From contig JAKFXD010000132.1 of the NCBI GenBank assembly GCA_021731565.1, forward strand, positions 1-37,234: DNA of 37,234 bases. The letters run 5' to 3'. The translations under genes and the position numbers were made by a program. The notes under the pieces are model-generated. The model saw only the letters and a list, made by a program, of their open reading frames with translations. It searched no databases and had not been told where the DNA came from. Source of the DNA: Methylocystis sp. (GTDB lineage Bacteria > Pseudomonadota > Alphaproteobacteria > Rhizobiales > Beijerinckiaceae). Of the stretch, positions 1-7,722 are shown in pieces. Every line of letters begins with the position of its first letter. Position 1 is the first letter of the stretch.

Positions 1-1649
1 TGATGTCGCAGGACGGCAAGACCGTGATCGTGCCGGCCGGCGAGATGATCCAGGAGCAGCACATCGACGCGATCAACGCCGCCGGCATTCAGGAGGTGAA
101 GATCCGCTCGGTCCTGACCTGCGAGGCGACCAACGGCGTCTGCGCCAAATGCTACGGACGCGATCTCGCGCGCGGCACGCCGGTCAACATGGGCGAGGCC
201 GTCGGCGTCATCGCGGCGCAGTCGATCGGCGAGCCCGGCACCCAGCTCACCATGCGCACCTTCCACATCGGCGGCGCGGCGCAGCTCGCCGACCAGTCCT
301 TCATCGAGTCGAACTTCGAAGGAAAGGTCCACGTCCGCAACCGCCATCTCGCCCGCAACTCGGATGGCGACCTGATCGTCATGGCGCGTAACGTCGCCGT
401 CGTGATCCTTGGCCCCAACGGCGAGGAGCGCGCGGTGAACCGTATCCAATACGGCGCCAAGATGAAGGTGGACGAGGGCGACAAGGTGAAGCGCGGCCAG
501 CGCCTCGCGGAGTGGGATCCCTATACGCGGCCAATCATCAGCGAGATTGACGGCGTCATCGGCTTCGAGGATCTGGTCGAAGGCCAGTCGATGTCCGAGA
601 CGGCCGACGAATCGACCGGCATTTCCAAGCGCATGGTCATGGACTATCGCCTGAACATGCGCTCGGCGAGCCTCAAGCCGTCGATCGTGATCAAGGGCGA
701 GGACGGCAAGATCGGCAAGCTGCAGCGCGGCGGCGACGCCCGCTATCTGCTGCCGGTCGACTCGATCATCGCGGTCGAACCCGGCGGCACGGTGAAGGCT
801 GGCGACATCGTCGCGCGTATTTCGGTCGAAAGCGCCAAGACGCGCGACATTACCGGCGGTCTGCCGCGCGTCGCGGAATTGTTCGAAGCCCGCCGTCCGA
901 AGGATCACGCGATCATCGCGGAAATCTCCGGCGTCGTGCAGTTCGGCAAGGACTACAAGAACAAGCAGCGACTCTCCATCATCCCGCAGGAGGATGGCGC
1001 GGAGCCCGTCGAATATCTGATCCCGAAGGGCAAGCACATTCATCTTCAGGACGGCGACGTGGTCGAGAAGGGCGATTACATCGTCGACGGCAATCCGGCG
1101 CCGCACGACATTCTGGCGATCAAGGGCGTGGAGGAGCTTGCGGCTTATCTCGTCAACGAAATCCAGGAAGTCTACCGGCTGCAGGGCGTCAACATCAACG
1201 ACAAGCACATCGAAGTGATCGTGCGTCAGATGTTGCAGAAGGTCGACATCGCCGATCCGGGCGACACCGGCTTCCTCGAAGGCGAGCAGGTCGACAAGCT
1301 GGAGCTCGAAGAGGCGAACGCCAAGGCGATCGAGAACGGCGGCAAGCCCGCGAGCGGCACGCCGGTGCTGCTCGGCATCACCAAGGCCTCGCTGCAGACG
1401 CGCTCCTTCTTCTCGGCCGCGTCCTTCCAGGAGACGACGCGCGTGCTCACCGAGGCCGCCGTCAACGGCAAGATCGACCCGCTGGTCGGCCTCAAGGAGA
1501 ACGTCATCGTCGGCCGGCTCATTCCGGCCGGCACCGGCGCAGCGATGTCCAAGTTCCGCGCCGTCGCGGGCGGACGCGACGAACTCATCATCGAGCAGCG
1601 CGGCGCCGAAGCGGCCGAGTCTGCGCCGGCGCTGCCGCCGGCGGAATGA
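1..1649 (+). CDS. rpoC: DNA-directed RNA polymerase subunit beta' (C-terminal part)
   Basis: This is the catalytic beta' subunit of RNA polymerase; about 548 C-terminal residues are present and the gene begins before the window. Visible in order are the end of the second zinc-binding cluster (a cysteine, then CAKC, at residues 40-50 of the visible part), the trigger-loop start ([20 protein letters not shown], residues 64-83), the segment [19 protein letters not shown], the clamp/C-terminal region with [20 protein letters not shown] and [20 protein letters not shown], and the ending [15 protein letters not shown]. These match E. coli RpoC closely and no key residue is missing. The reading frame is open back to base 1. 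A strong terminator follows 20 bases downstream, so rpoC is the last gene of its transcript here. The translation apparatus genes (rpsL, rpsG) often found next are absent. Confidence 0.98.
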   Translation, partial: MSQDGKTVIVPAGEMIQEQHIDAINAAGIQEVKIRSVLTCEATNGVCAKCYGRDLARGTPVNMGEAVGVIAAQSIGEPGTQLTMRTFHIGGAAQLADQSFIESNFEGKVHVRNRHLARNSDGDLIVMARNVAVVILGPNGEERAVNRIQYGAKMKVDEGDKVKRGQRLAEWDPYTRPIISEIDGVIGFEDLVEGQSMSETADESTGISKRMVMDYRLNMRSASLKPSIVIKGEDGKIGKLQRGGDARYLLPVDSIIAVEPGGTVKAGDIVARISVESAKTRDITGGLPRVAELFEARRPKDHAIIAEISGVVQFGKDYKNKQRLSIIPQEDGAEPVEYLIPKGKHIHLQDGDVVEKGDYIVDGNPAPHDILAIKGVEELAAYLVNEIQEVYRLQGVNINDKHIEVIVRQMLQKVDIADPGDTGFLEGEQVDKLELEEANAKAIENGGKPASGTPVLLGITKASLQTRSFFSAASFQETTRVLTEAAVNGKIDPLVGLKENVIVGRLIPAGTGAAMSKFRAVAGGRDELIIEQRGAEAAESAPALPPAE

Positions 1650-1667
1650 GATCGCACGCTGAGATCG

Positions 1668-1697
1668 AAAAGGCCGCCCTCGCCGGGCGGCCTTTTT
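1668..1697 (+). terminator. Rho-independent terminator of the rpoBC transcript
   Basis: A perfect 9-bp stem (AGGCCGCCC at 1671-1679 pairing with GGGCGGCCT at 1685-1693) closes a 5-base loop. It is preceded by an A run and followed by a run of five T (1693-1697). It lies 20 bases after the rpoC stop codon and is a textbook intrinsic terminator. Confidence 0.93.
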
Positions 1698-1738
1698 CAA
1701 TATAACGCCGAGTTTCCTTTTCGAATTCCGACTGGCGG

Positions 1739-2245
1739 ATGATGATCGCGACTACGTATCAACCCACCCTCCATTTGGTCTGCGGCAAGATTGCAGCCGG
1801 CAAATCGACGCTCTGCAATCGCCTCGCCGCGGCGCCGGCGACCTTGCTGGTCAGCGAAGACAGGTGGATGAAACGCCTTTACGGTCCCGAGATGCATTCG
1901 GTAGAGGATTATGTGCGTTACTCGGCGCGTTTCCGCGATGTGATAGGCCCGCATATAGAGGATGTGATGCGCGCGGGACTATCGGTCGTTCTCGATTTCC
2001 CGGCGAACACCGTCGCTACTCGGCAATGGATGCGCGGCATTTTCGAGAACGCCGGCGTCGCGCATCAGCTTCATTATCTAAAGGCTTCAGACGCTCTTTG
2101 CAGAGCGCGCATGCATGCGCGTTACGCTCGCAGCGAGCACGAGTTCCTTGTAACAGACGATCAGTTCGATTTGATCACGAGCTATTTTACGCCTCCGGCG
2201 CAGTCTGAGGGTTTCAACACCATCGTCTATCGAGAATTGGACTGA
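1739..2245 (+). CDS. P-loop (AAA-type) ATP-binding kinase-like protein
   Basis: This is a 168-residue protein with an N-terminal Walker A motif (CGKIAAGKST, residues 15-24) and a second conserved segment SVVLDFPANT that looks like the Walker B/substrate region. Near residues 118-130 an arginine-rich lid (RARMHARYAR) follows, as in small nucleoside/zeta-toxin/chloramphenicol-phosphotransferase-like kinases. These features suggest phosphorylation of a small molecule in the cytoplasm; the substrate cannot be read from the sequence. The start is ATG 1739 or the adjacent ATG 1742, with only a weak GGCGG as ribosome-binding site. The gene stands alone between the rpoC terminator and yidD. No antitoxin-like partner is visible, so a toxin role is not supported. 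Confidence 0.8.
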   Translation: MMIATTYQPTLHLVCGKIAAGKSTLCNRLAAAPATLLVSEDRWMKRLYGPEMHSVEDYVRYSARFRDVIGPHIEDVMRAGLSVVLDFPANTVATRQWMRGIFENAGVAHQLHYLKASDALCRARMHARYARSEHEFLVTDDQFDLITSYFTPPAQSEGFNTIVYRELD

Positions 2246-2366
2246 TGCATACCCGCCCAATTCCCAAGACACACGATCCTTCCCAATTCCTCCTGCGCGG
2301 CCGCCTCGCTCAGGCCCGGGAAATGTATCGCGCGCCTTTCAGATTTGCGTCCGACGGAAATAGATT

Positions 2367-2714
2367 GTGTTTGTGCCGACCTTCCTTTCCATGCTGCGAT
2401 CCCTCCCCGCTCGCGCCGCGCGCGCGCTGATATTCGTCTACCGGGTCACCTTCTCGGCCTTCGCGGGACGCTTCTGCCGCTATGCGCCGACCTGCTCGGA
2501 ATATGCCGACGAGGCGATCGCCAAACATGGCCTGTGGGCCGGCGGCTGGATGGGCTTCGCGCGCGTCTGCCGCTGCCGGCCGGGCGGCGGCGCGGGATTC
2601 GATCCTGTTCCCGAAGCCCTGCGCGCCGACGCGGGTCCGCTCACGCCCTGGCGTTATGGCGTCTGGCGGCAGCGCCCGATCTGCGAAGCGGTCGCGCCCG
2701 AGGATAAGGCGTAA
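2367..2714 (+). CDS. yidD: Membrane protein insertion efficiency factor YidD
   Basis: This small (115-residue) membrane-associated protein belongs to the YidD family (formerly DUF37), which assists insertion of inner-membrane proteins with YidC. The family signature is clear: a hydrophobic/amphipathic N-terminus (ALIFVYRVTFSAF), FCRYAPTCSEYADEAIAKHG, then RVCRCRPGGGAGFDPVP. The start is uncertain. GTG at 2367 has GGAAA about 7 bases upstream; GTG 2373 and ATG 2391 are in frame and would give a length nearer the family core. yidD often sits with rpmH, rnpA and yidC; none of these is here, so the gene is a detached copy. It converges with the phosphoribosyltransferase gene on the other strand. 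Confidence 0.93.
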   Translation: MFVPTFLSMLRSLPARAARALIFVYRVTFSAFAGRFCRYAPTCSEYADEAIAKHGLWAGGWMGFARVCRCRPGGGAGFDPVPEALRADAGPLTPWRYGVWRQRPICEAVAPEDKA

Positions 2715-2760
2715 CGATCGCCTCGACGGCGTCATCTCGCGGCGCCTGGCGCGCCAGCTT

Positions 2761-3417
2761 TTACGCGCCGCCCGCCGTCCGAGCGCATCGATCGAGAATC
2801 TCGATCACTTCCTCGTCGCTGATCTGACGGAAATCCCGGTAGAAAAACCCGATCGCGCCGAAGGCGCGCGGCGTCTCGAGGCAGATGATTTCGTCGACCT
2901 CCTCCGCTAGCGACTCGAGCGTGTCGGGCGGCGCGACAGGAACCGCCAGCACGAGCTTCTTTGGCCCGCGCGCGCGAACGGCGCGCAAGGCTGCGCGCGT
3001 CGTCGCGCCGGTCGCGACGCCATCGTCGACGACAATGGCGACATGTCCCTTCGCCTCGGGCCGCGCGCGGTCGCCGAGATAAAGCCGGCGGCGACGCTCG
3101 ATCTCCTCAAGCTCGCGCGCGCACACATCCTGAAATTCCCCTTCGCTGACGTCGGCCATGGCGATCACGTCGTCGTTACGCACCACGACCGGATTGCCGC
3201 CGTCCGCAACCGCGCCCATTGCGAGTTCCGGCTGGAAGGGCACGCCGATTTTCCTGACGAGCACGAGATCGAGGGGCGCGTTCAGCAGTGTCGCGATCGG
3301 CTCGGCGACGGGCGCGCCGCCGCGCGGCAGCGCGAAGACGACGACATCCTCGCCCCTGAAGTGTTGCAGCTCGGCGGCGAGGCGGCGTCCGGCGTCGCTA
3401 CGGTCGTAAAAAGACAT
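2761..3417 (-). CDS. Phosphoribosyltransferase-family protein
   Basis: This 218-residue type I phosphoribosyltransferase-fold protein carries the PRPP-binding loop VAIVVDDGVATGATTRAAL (about residues 126-144, acidic pair Asp131-Asp132), an N-terminal PRGGAPVAEPIA segment and a VRKIGVPFQPELAMGAVADG segment. These are typical of the COG1926 group of predicted phosphoribosyltransferases. The acceptor base is unknown. GGTGAGG 6-7 bases before ATG 3417 supports the start. It lies 21 bases downstream of the COG2187 phosphotransferase gene and is probably cotranscribed with it. In many proteobacteria this family is adjacent or fused to a dienelactone-hydrolase-like protein, and such a gene is present about 2 kb away (5461-6111). 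Role in nucleotide salvage is an inference. Confidence 0.9.
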   Translation of the reverse strand: MSFYDRSDAGRRLAAELQHFRGEDVVVFALPRGGAPVAEPIATLLNAPLDLVLVRKIGVPFQPELAMGAVADGGNPVVVRNDDVIAMADVSEGEFQDVCARELEEIERRRRLYLGDRARPEAKGHVAIVVDDGVATGATTRAALRAVRARGPKKLVLAVPVAPPDTLESLAEEVDEIICLETPRAFGAIGFFYRDFRQISDEEVIEILDRCARTAGGA

Positions 3418-3438
3418 GTCGTCGCCTCACCTTTTTCT

Positions 3439-4494
3439 CTATGCGCCGTCGGCGAGCGCCGCCTGCGCAAGATTGAGATAGCGCGTCGCCAGCGGCTCCC
3501 ATTTCGCCGGTTCGCGCGGCTTTTCGTCGAGAAGATGCGCGACGCACTGCCGCGCCCGCAGCGCCGCGCGCCAGGCGGCGTAAAGCGCGATCAGCCGCCG
3601 CGGCGGTTCGATCGAGAGGCGCTGCGCGACCTTGTCGACGAGTTCGGCGCCGAGCGTCTTCGCGCCGATGAGCGCGCATTCGACGCCAAGATAGGCGAGC
3701 TCGTCGAAAGGATCGACCTGCCGCAGTTCGGCGTTGAACTCCAGACAGTCGAAGATGGCGATGGGGTCGCGAAGGCAGATGTGCTCGGGGCGCAGATCGC
3801 CATGGCCGTCGACGATGCGGCCCTCACGCACGCGCGCCTGCAACTGCGTGCGGCTGGCCGCGAGTCGCGCATCGAGAAGGTCAAGCAGAACCGGCGTGCG
3901 TCCATGATCCAGCGCGAAGTCGCGTCGCGTCAGAATGTCCCGGTTCTTTTCCTGCTCGCGAAAGAAGCGCAGCGCATAATCCTCGCCACTGATCGAGGAG
4001 CGTTCCGCATGACGATAGAAATCCGACAATCTGTCGCAGAGCGCGTCAATTTGCGCAGCGGTCAGTCGGTCTTCGGCGATCAGCCGGTCGAGCATCGCTT
4101 CGCGCGGCAGACGACGCATCTCGACGAGCCAGTCGACGGTCTCGCCGTCGCCGCCAAGCGCCAGACCGCGCCGGGCGTCATAAGTCAGCGGAACCACGCC
4201 CAAATACACATCCGCGGCGAGCCGGCGATTGAGACGCGCCTCCTCGCGGCAATTCTCTTCACGAGCTTTGATCGTCGAGAAGTCGAGAAAGGGATAGCGG
4301 ACAGGCTTCTTGAGCTTGTAGACCTTGTCGCCCGCGAGAAACACATAGGACATATGCGTTTCGAGCACGACGACCGACCCCGGCGCAGGCGCATAGGCGC
4401 CGGGCGCGCCAAGAAATCCCACCTTATCGGCGATCGACGGCGGTTCCCTGTCGCAAGCAGCGCTCGTTCCGTTAGGGGAGATCGATTCCATCAT
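3439..4494 (-). CDS. COG2187 aminoglycoside-phosphotransferase-like kinase
   Basis: This 351-residue protein has the protein-kinase-like fold of aminoglycoside/choline phosphotransferases. A lysine-rich strand KVYKLKKPVRYPFLDFST (about 57-74) may supply the ATP-binding lysine. The catalytic Brenner motif appears as HGDLRPEHIC (231-240), and the metal-binding aspartate follows in IFDCLEFN (about 247-254). This combination is typical of COG2187, often annotated as a hypothetical aminoglycoside phosphotransferase; the family is not known to give antibiotic resistance and the substrate is unknown. The start is ATG 4494 or 4491, with no strong ribosome-binding site. It lies upstream of the phosphoribosyltransferase and downstream of the hibernation factor on the same strand, suggesting a stress-linked operon. 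Confidence 0.86.
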   Translation of the reverse strand: MMESISPNGTSAACDREPPSIADKVGFLGAPGAYAPAPGSVVVLETHMSYVFLAGDKVYKLKKPVRYPFLDFSTIKAREENCREEARLNRRLAADVYLGVVPLTYDARRGLALGGDGETVDWLVEMRRLPREAMLDRLIAEDRLTAAQIDALCDRLSDFYRHAERSSISGEDYALRFFREQEKNRDILTRRDFALDHGRTPVLLDLLDARLAASRTQLQARVREGRIVDGHGDLRPEHICLRDPIAIFDCLEFNAELRQVDPFDELAYLGVECALIGAKTLGAELVDKVAQRLSIEPPRRLIALYAAWRAALRARQCVAHLLDEKPREPAKWEPLATRYLNLAQAALADGA

Positions 4495-4566
4495 CGCGTC
4501 GTTTCTAAAGCCGTGACGCAGCGCCCGGCCGCGCCGTGATCGTCCGCTGCGGACATCGCGCGAAGG

Positions 4567-5130
4567 TCAGGCGGCGGCGCTGCCGAGCGGGGTGACGCGG
4601 CTCGCTTGCGGGCCCTCTCGGCCCTCCTCCTCGCTGTAGCGCACCCGCGCGCCAGGGCTCAGCGCGTCAAATCCTGGGCCTTCGACGCTGTTGCGGTGGA
4701 AGTATATTTCCCGGCCGTCAGGCGCCGCGATGAAGCCATAGCCCTCGTCCGGCGACATTTTTTTTACAACGCCGGTCGGCGCAGTCTCGTGATGTTTGAC
4801 CTTGCCGCGCATGCGCCGCACCTGGTCCTGCAACCGCCGCCGCGCCCGTTTGAATGCATCGTTCAGGGCGAAATCGAAATCCTGGAATCGCTCGTCGAGA
4901 TGGGGCGTGCGTTCGATCGCGACCTCTCGTCTGTCGGGTAGAACGAGATGCACATTGATCTCAAAAAGCCCTCCGTTGCGATGATGCGCGCCCGGACCTT
5001 TCACGACGACGCGGCAGGCTGTCGCACGGCCGTAGCGATCTTCGAGCTTTTCTATCAGACGCATTATTTTTGCCTGACGGTCGGATGATGGCTCAACCCC
5101 TTGAAAATCGATCTTCGGCTGCGTTTGCAT
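4567..5130 (-). CDS. Ribosome hibernation factor (HPF/RaiA) fused to a cold-shock domain
   Basis: This 187-residue two-domain protein carries an HPF/RaiA-like domain at residues 1-110, with the beta strand RVVVKGPGAHH, FEINVHLVLPDRREVAIER, and the helix DFDFALNDAFKRARRRLQDQ. A complete cold-shock (CspA) fold follows at about 118-180, with RNP-1-like GYGFI (130-134) and RNP-2-like IYFHRNSV (142-149). HPF/RaiA proteins bind the 30S decoding site to silence ribosomes; cold-shock domains bind single-stranded RNA. I chose ATG 5130 over the longer frame (to 5220) because GGGAG lies 8 bases upstream and homology begins there. A stress role in silencing translation is likely; how the two domains cooperate is not known to me. 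Confidence 0.9.
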   Translation of the reverse strand: MQTQPKIDFQGVEPSSDRQAKIMRLIEKLEDRYGRATACRVVVKGPGAHHRNGGLFEINVHLVLPDRREVAIERTPHLDERFQDFDFALNDAFKRARRRLQDQVRRMRGKVKHHETAPTGVVKKMSPDEGYGFIAAPDGREIYFHRNSVEGPGFDALSPGARVRYSEEEGREGPQASRVTPLGSAAA

Positions 5131-5298
5131 GCGAAAAACTCCCAAAGCTGAGGCGGACGGGGGAGCGCCCTCAAATGTATATGGCGAGGACTGAGCGGCT
5201 TCTCCAGATAGAAGATTCATGGAGCGACGCCATGTAGCAGACTAGGCAGATTCAATAAGGCTGAAGCGTCAAACGACATCCATTCACACGACTCGGAT

Positions 5299-5405
5299 GT
5301 CATTCCCGACGCGCGCAAGGCGCGTGATCGGGAATCCAGAGAAATGCTCGCGCTTTTGGATTGGCTCTGGATTCCGGTGAGGCTTTCGGCCCTGCCCGGA
5401 ATGAC
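5299..5405. repeat. REP-like palindromic intergenic element
   Basis: This compound inverted repeat sits between the divergent hibernation-factor and hydrolase genes. The outer arms are GTCATTCC (5299-5306) and GGAATGAC (5397-5404). The inner arms GGAATCCAGAG (5331-5341) and CTCTGGATTCC (5365-5375) are perfect complements. The left unit also folds on itself through CGCGCG/CGCGT-type arms. The layout resembles the repetitive extragenic palindromes of about 100 bp common in Bradyrhizobium, Rhodopseudomonas and relatives. Only one copy lies in this window, so its repetitive nature is inferred from resemblance. The rest of the 330-base gene-free stretch (5131-5460) shows nothing I can name. Confidence 0.7.
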
Positions 5406-5460
5406 GCGGCCCAAGCGAACGGATCAGTCGGAATCTATCAGAAAGAACGAGGTTTCGAGT

Positions 5461-6111
5461 ATGACGAGCGACTTCAGGACGATCGGCGTCGCGATAGGGT
5501 CGAAGCGGCTCGAAGGCTCGCTTTTCCTGCCTCAAGAGCCGCGGGGGCTGATCATTTTTGCGCATGGCAGCGGCTCCTCGCGCTTCAGTCCGCGCAACAG
5601 ATATGTCGCCGAGCGACTTGTCGCGCAGGGGTTCGCCTGTCTGCTGTTCGATCTGCTGACCGCCGAGGAAGGCGAATTCCGCCGCAACGTCTTCGACATT
5701 CCGCTGCTCGGCGCGCGCGTCGTCGAGGCGATCGGCTGGGCCGGCGCCGAAAGCGAACTGTCTTCCCTGCCGATCGGCCTGTTCGGAGCCAGCACGGGCG
5801 CCGCGGCGGCGCTCGCGGCTGCGGCCGACGAAACCCGCGTGGCGGCCGTCGTCTCACGCGGCGGCCGCCCCGATCTTGCCGGCGATGCGCTGCGGCGCGT
5901 GCAAGCGCCGACATTGCTGATCGTCGGCGGACTGGATTACGGCGTCATCGAACTCAATCGCAGCGCGCAACAATTGCTCAGCTGCCGCAACCGTCTCGAT
6001 ATCGTCCCCGGCGCGACGCATCTCTTCGAGGAGCCGGGCACGCTGGAGAGCGTTGTCGAGCGCGCGACGCAGTGGTTCATCGAATATCTTGCTGCGAGCC
6101 GCGACGAATAG
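5461..6111 (+). CDS. Dienelactone-hydrolase-like alpha/beta hydrolase
   Basis: This 216-residue alpha/beta hydrolase has HGSGSSRFSPRNRYVAERL (35-53) in the oxyanion region and the nucleophile elbow GASTG with Ser111. The likely acid is Asp159 (VGGLDYG) and the catalytic His is 187 (PGATHLFEEPGTLE). The set and spacing match the dienelactone hydrolase-related family often found with, or fused to, COG1926 phosphoribosyltransferases. The substrate is unknown; a cytosolic esterase/hydrolase is the safest call. ATG 5461 was chosen because homology begins with MTSDFRTIGV and CGAGG lies just upstream; the open frame extends further upstream into the REP-like element, which is not coding. The next gene starts 43 bases downstream on the same strand. 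Confidence 0.87.
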   Translation: MTSDFRTIGVAIGSKRLEGSLFLPQEPRGLIIFAHGSGSSRFSPRNRYVAERLVAQGFACLLFDLLTAEEGEFRRNVFDIPLLGARVVEAIGWAGAESELSSLPIGLFGASTGAAAALAAAADETRVAAVVSRGGRPDLAGDALRRVQAPTLLIVGGLDYGVIELNRSAQQLLSCRNRLDIVPGATHLFEEPGTLESVVERATQWFIEYLAASRDE

Positions 6112-6154
6112 CGTCATTTGCGAGAGTTGCGCGAGGGTGGAAGGTCTTACGCGA

Positions 6155-7669
6155 ATGACGACGATGGCGATGACCGACCCGCCGCTCAAGCGGCTCTTCG
6201 ACCGGCTGGATTTCGCGCCGCAGCCGAAACGGCCCGAACTCCAGATCGTGCACGAGCGCTGGGAGGCTGCGCGCGACGGGGCCGTAGCTGCGAGAAGAAG
6301 CGCGATCAGCTTCTCGCCGCAGGAGCGCGGCGCAGCCGAAACCATCTTCGTGCATCGCTTCGAACCGGGCGACGACAGCGTTCTGACCGAAGGCGCGCCG
6401 GCCGCTGCGATATTGCTTGGACCCTGCCGGATCGGCGATCGGCTGAGCGACGCGACAGATCGCCGCGGCGCGGCGCGACTGCGTCGTCTGCTCAAGGAAG
6501 TGCGACGATCCGGCCAGCCGGTCCTTGCGCAATACACCAGAATCGAACATGGCCGCGATCGCGCTATCGTGGAAATTCTGGCGGCGCCGCTTTCTGAAGA
6601 CGGGCGCACGATTGACGCGGCGCTCACCGCAAGCTGGGCGCATCTCCTGGATGGCGCGCCGGCGCGGACGCCGCGCGAAGCGGACAGCGGCCTCGCGCTG
6701 TTCGCGCTCGGCGCAAACATCGCTTTTGGCGAAGACGTCGCGCAGGCGCTCGGCGCCGAGCTGACGCCGCTCGAAGACCGAGAATTCGAAGACGGCGAAT
6801 ATAAGATCCGGCCGCTCGAAATTGTGCGCGGGCGCGACTGCTACGCCGTCTTCACCCTGCATGGCGATCATGTCGCGAGCAGCGCCGACAAGCTCTGCAA
6901 ACTCCTGTTTTTCATCGGCGCGCTGAAGGACGCCGGCGCGGCTCGGGTCACGGCCGTCACGCCCTATCTGTGCTTTTCCAGAAAGGATCGGCGCACCAAG
7001 CCTCGCGATCCGGTCACCACGCGTTACGTCGCGCAGCTGTTCGAGGCGATTGGAACCGACCGTCTGGTCTGCATCGACGTGCATAACATCGCTGCATTCC
7101 AGAACGCCTTCCGTTGCGAGACGGTTCATCTCGACGCGCAGGCGCTGTTCGCGCGCCGAGTCATCGCCGATGCCGGAGACTCGGCTATCGCCGTGGTGTC
7201 TCCGGACCTGGGCGGCGAGAAGCGCGCGGAATTGTTCCGGCTGCGGCTCGAACGCGAGCTGAAGCGCCCGGTCGCCAAGGCTTTCATGGACAAATATCGC
7301 AGCGAGGGCCGCGTCGTCGGCGACATTTTCGCCGGCGACGTCAAGGATCGCCTTGCGATCGTCATCGACGATCTGATCGCCGGCGGCGGCACGGCGGCGC
7401 GCACCGCGGCGGCGTGCCGCGCCAATGGCGCGGCGCGCGTCTGGATCGCCGCGACTCACGGCGTCTTTTCCGAAACGGCGGTCGCCGTGCTGGCGAGCGC
7501 GCCGATCGACAGGCTGATCCTCACCGACTCCGTGCCGCTGGCGCCCGCTGTCGCGACCGCGCTCGGCGATCGTTTGACGCTGGTCAGCGTCGCCGGCCTC
7601 GTCGCCGAGGCGATCCGAAGGCTGCACGCCAATGGTTCGATCACGCAGCTCCTCGACGAGGGGCCTTAG
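6155..7669 (+). CDS. PAS-like domain fused to ribose-phosphate pyrophosphokinase
   Basis: This is a 504-residue protein. Residues about 30-165 resemble the alphaproteobacterial PAS_5-type sensor domain (VLTEGAPAAAILLGPCRIGD ... RAIVEILAAPLSEDGRTID). Residues about 178-498 form a full PRPP synthetase: FEDGEYKIRP (ribose-5-phosphate side), the ATP/catalytic flexible-loop segment YLCFSRKDRRTKPRDPVTTR (271-290), the metal-binding DVH (308-310), VVSPDLGGEKRA, and the PRPP loop VIDDLIAGGGTAART (403-417). The E. coli enzyme has DDMIDTGGT at that loop, so one acidic and one threonine position are changed. It probably makes PRPP from ribose-5-phosphate and ATP, but activity is not certain. ATG 6155 follows GGTGGAAGG at a good distance; the longer frame overlaps the hydrolase gene and lacks homology. 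Confidence 0.86.
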   Translation: MTTMAMTDPPLKRLFDRLDFAPQPKRPELQIVHERWEAARDGAVAARRSAISFSPQERGAAETIFVHRFEPGDDSVLTEGAPAAAILLGPCRIGDRLSDATDRRGAARLRRLLKEVRRSGQPVLAQYTRIEHGRDRAIVEILAAPLSEDGRTIDAALTASWAHLLDGAPARTPREADSGLALFALGANIAFGEDVAQALGAELTPLEDREFEDGEYKIRPLEIVRGRDCYAVFTLHGDHVASSADKLCKLLFFIGALKDAGAARVTAVTPYLCFSRKDRRTKPRDPVTTRYVAQLFEAIGTDRLVCIDVHNIAAFQNAFRCETVHLDAQALFARRVIADAGDSAIAVVSPDLGGEKRAELFRLRLERELKRPVAKAFMDKYRSEGRVVGDIFAGDVKDRLAIVIDDLIAGGGTAARTAAACRANGAARVWIAATHGVFSETAVAVLASAPIDRLILTDSVPLAPAVATALGDRLTLVSVAGLVAEAIRRLHANGSITQLLDEGP

Positions 7670-7722
7670 CGGGCGGCGCGACGCGGGTTGCGCCATGCGA
7701 CGACTCGCGTCACAAGCCTCAA

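Noticed and set aside
2245-2430. Small frame between the P-loop kinase and yidD
   Set aside because: No ribosome-binding site, overlaps yidD in another frame and shows no family resemblance.
3439-4494. Aminoglycoside resistance gene
   Set aside because: The HGD motif fits the broad kinase-like fold, but the sequence matches the COG2187 group of unknown function; no sign of transfer or resistance context.
3043-4539. 498-codon plus-strand frame over the phosphoribosyltransferase and COG2187 genes
   Set aside because: Both minus-strand genes have clear catalytic motifs; the plus frame has none and spans two genes.
6077-7696. 539-codon open frame antisense to the PAS-PRPP synthetase
   Set aside because: Arginine/aspartate-rich with no recognisable motif; it mirrors a well-supported gene and is typical of high-GC antisense frames.
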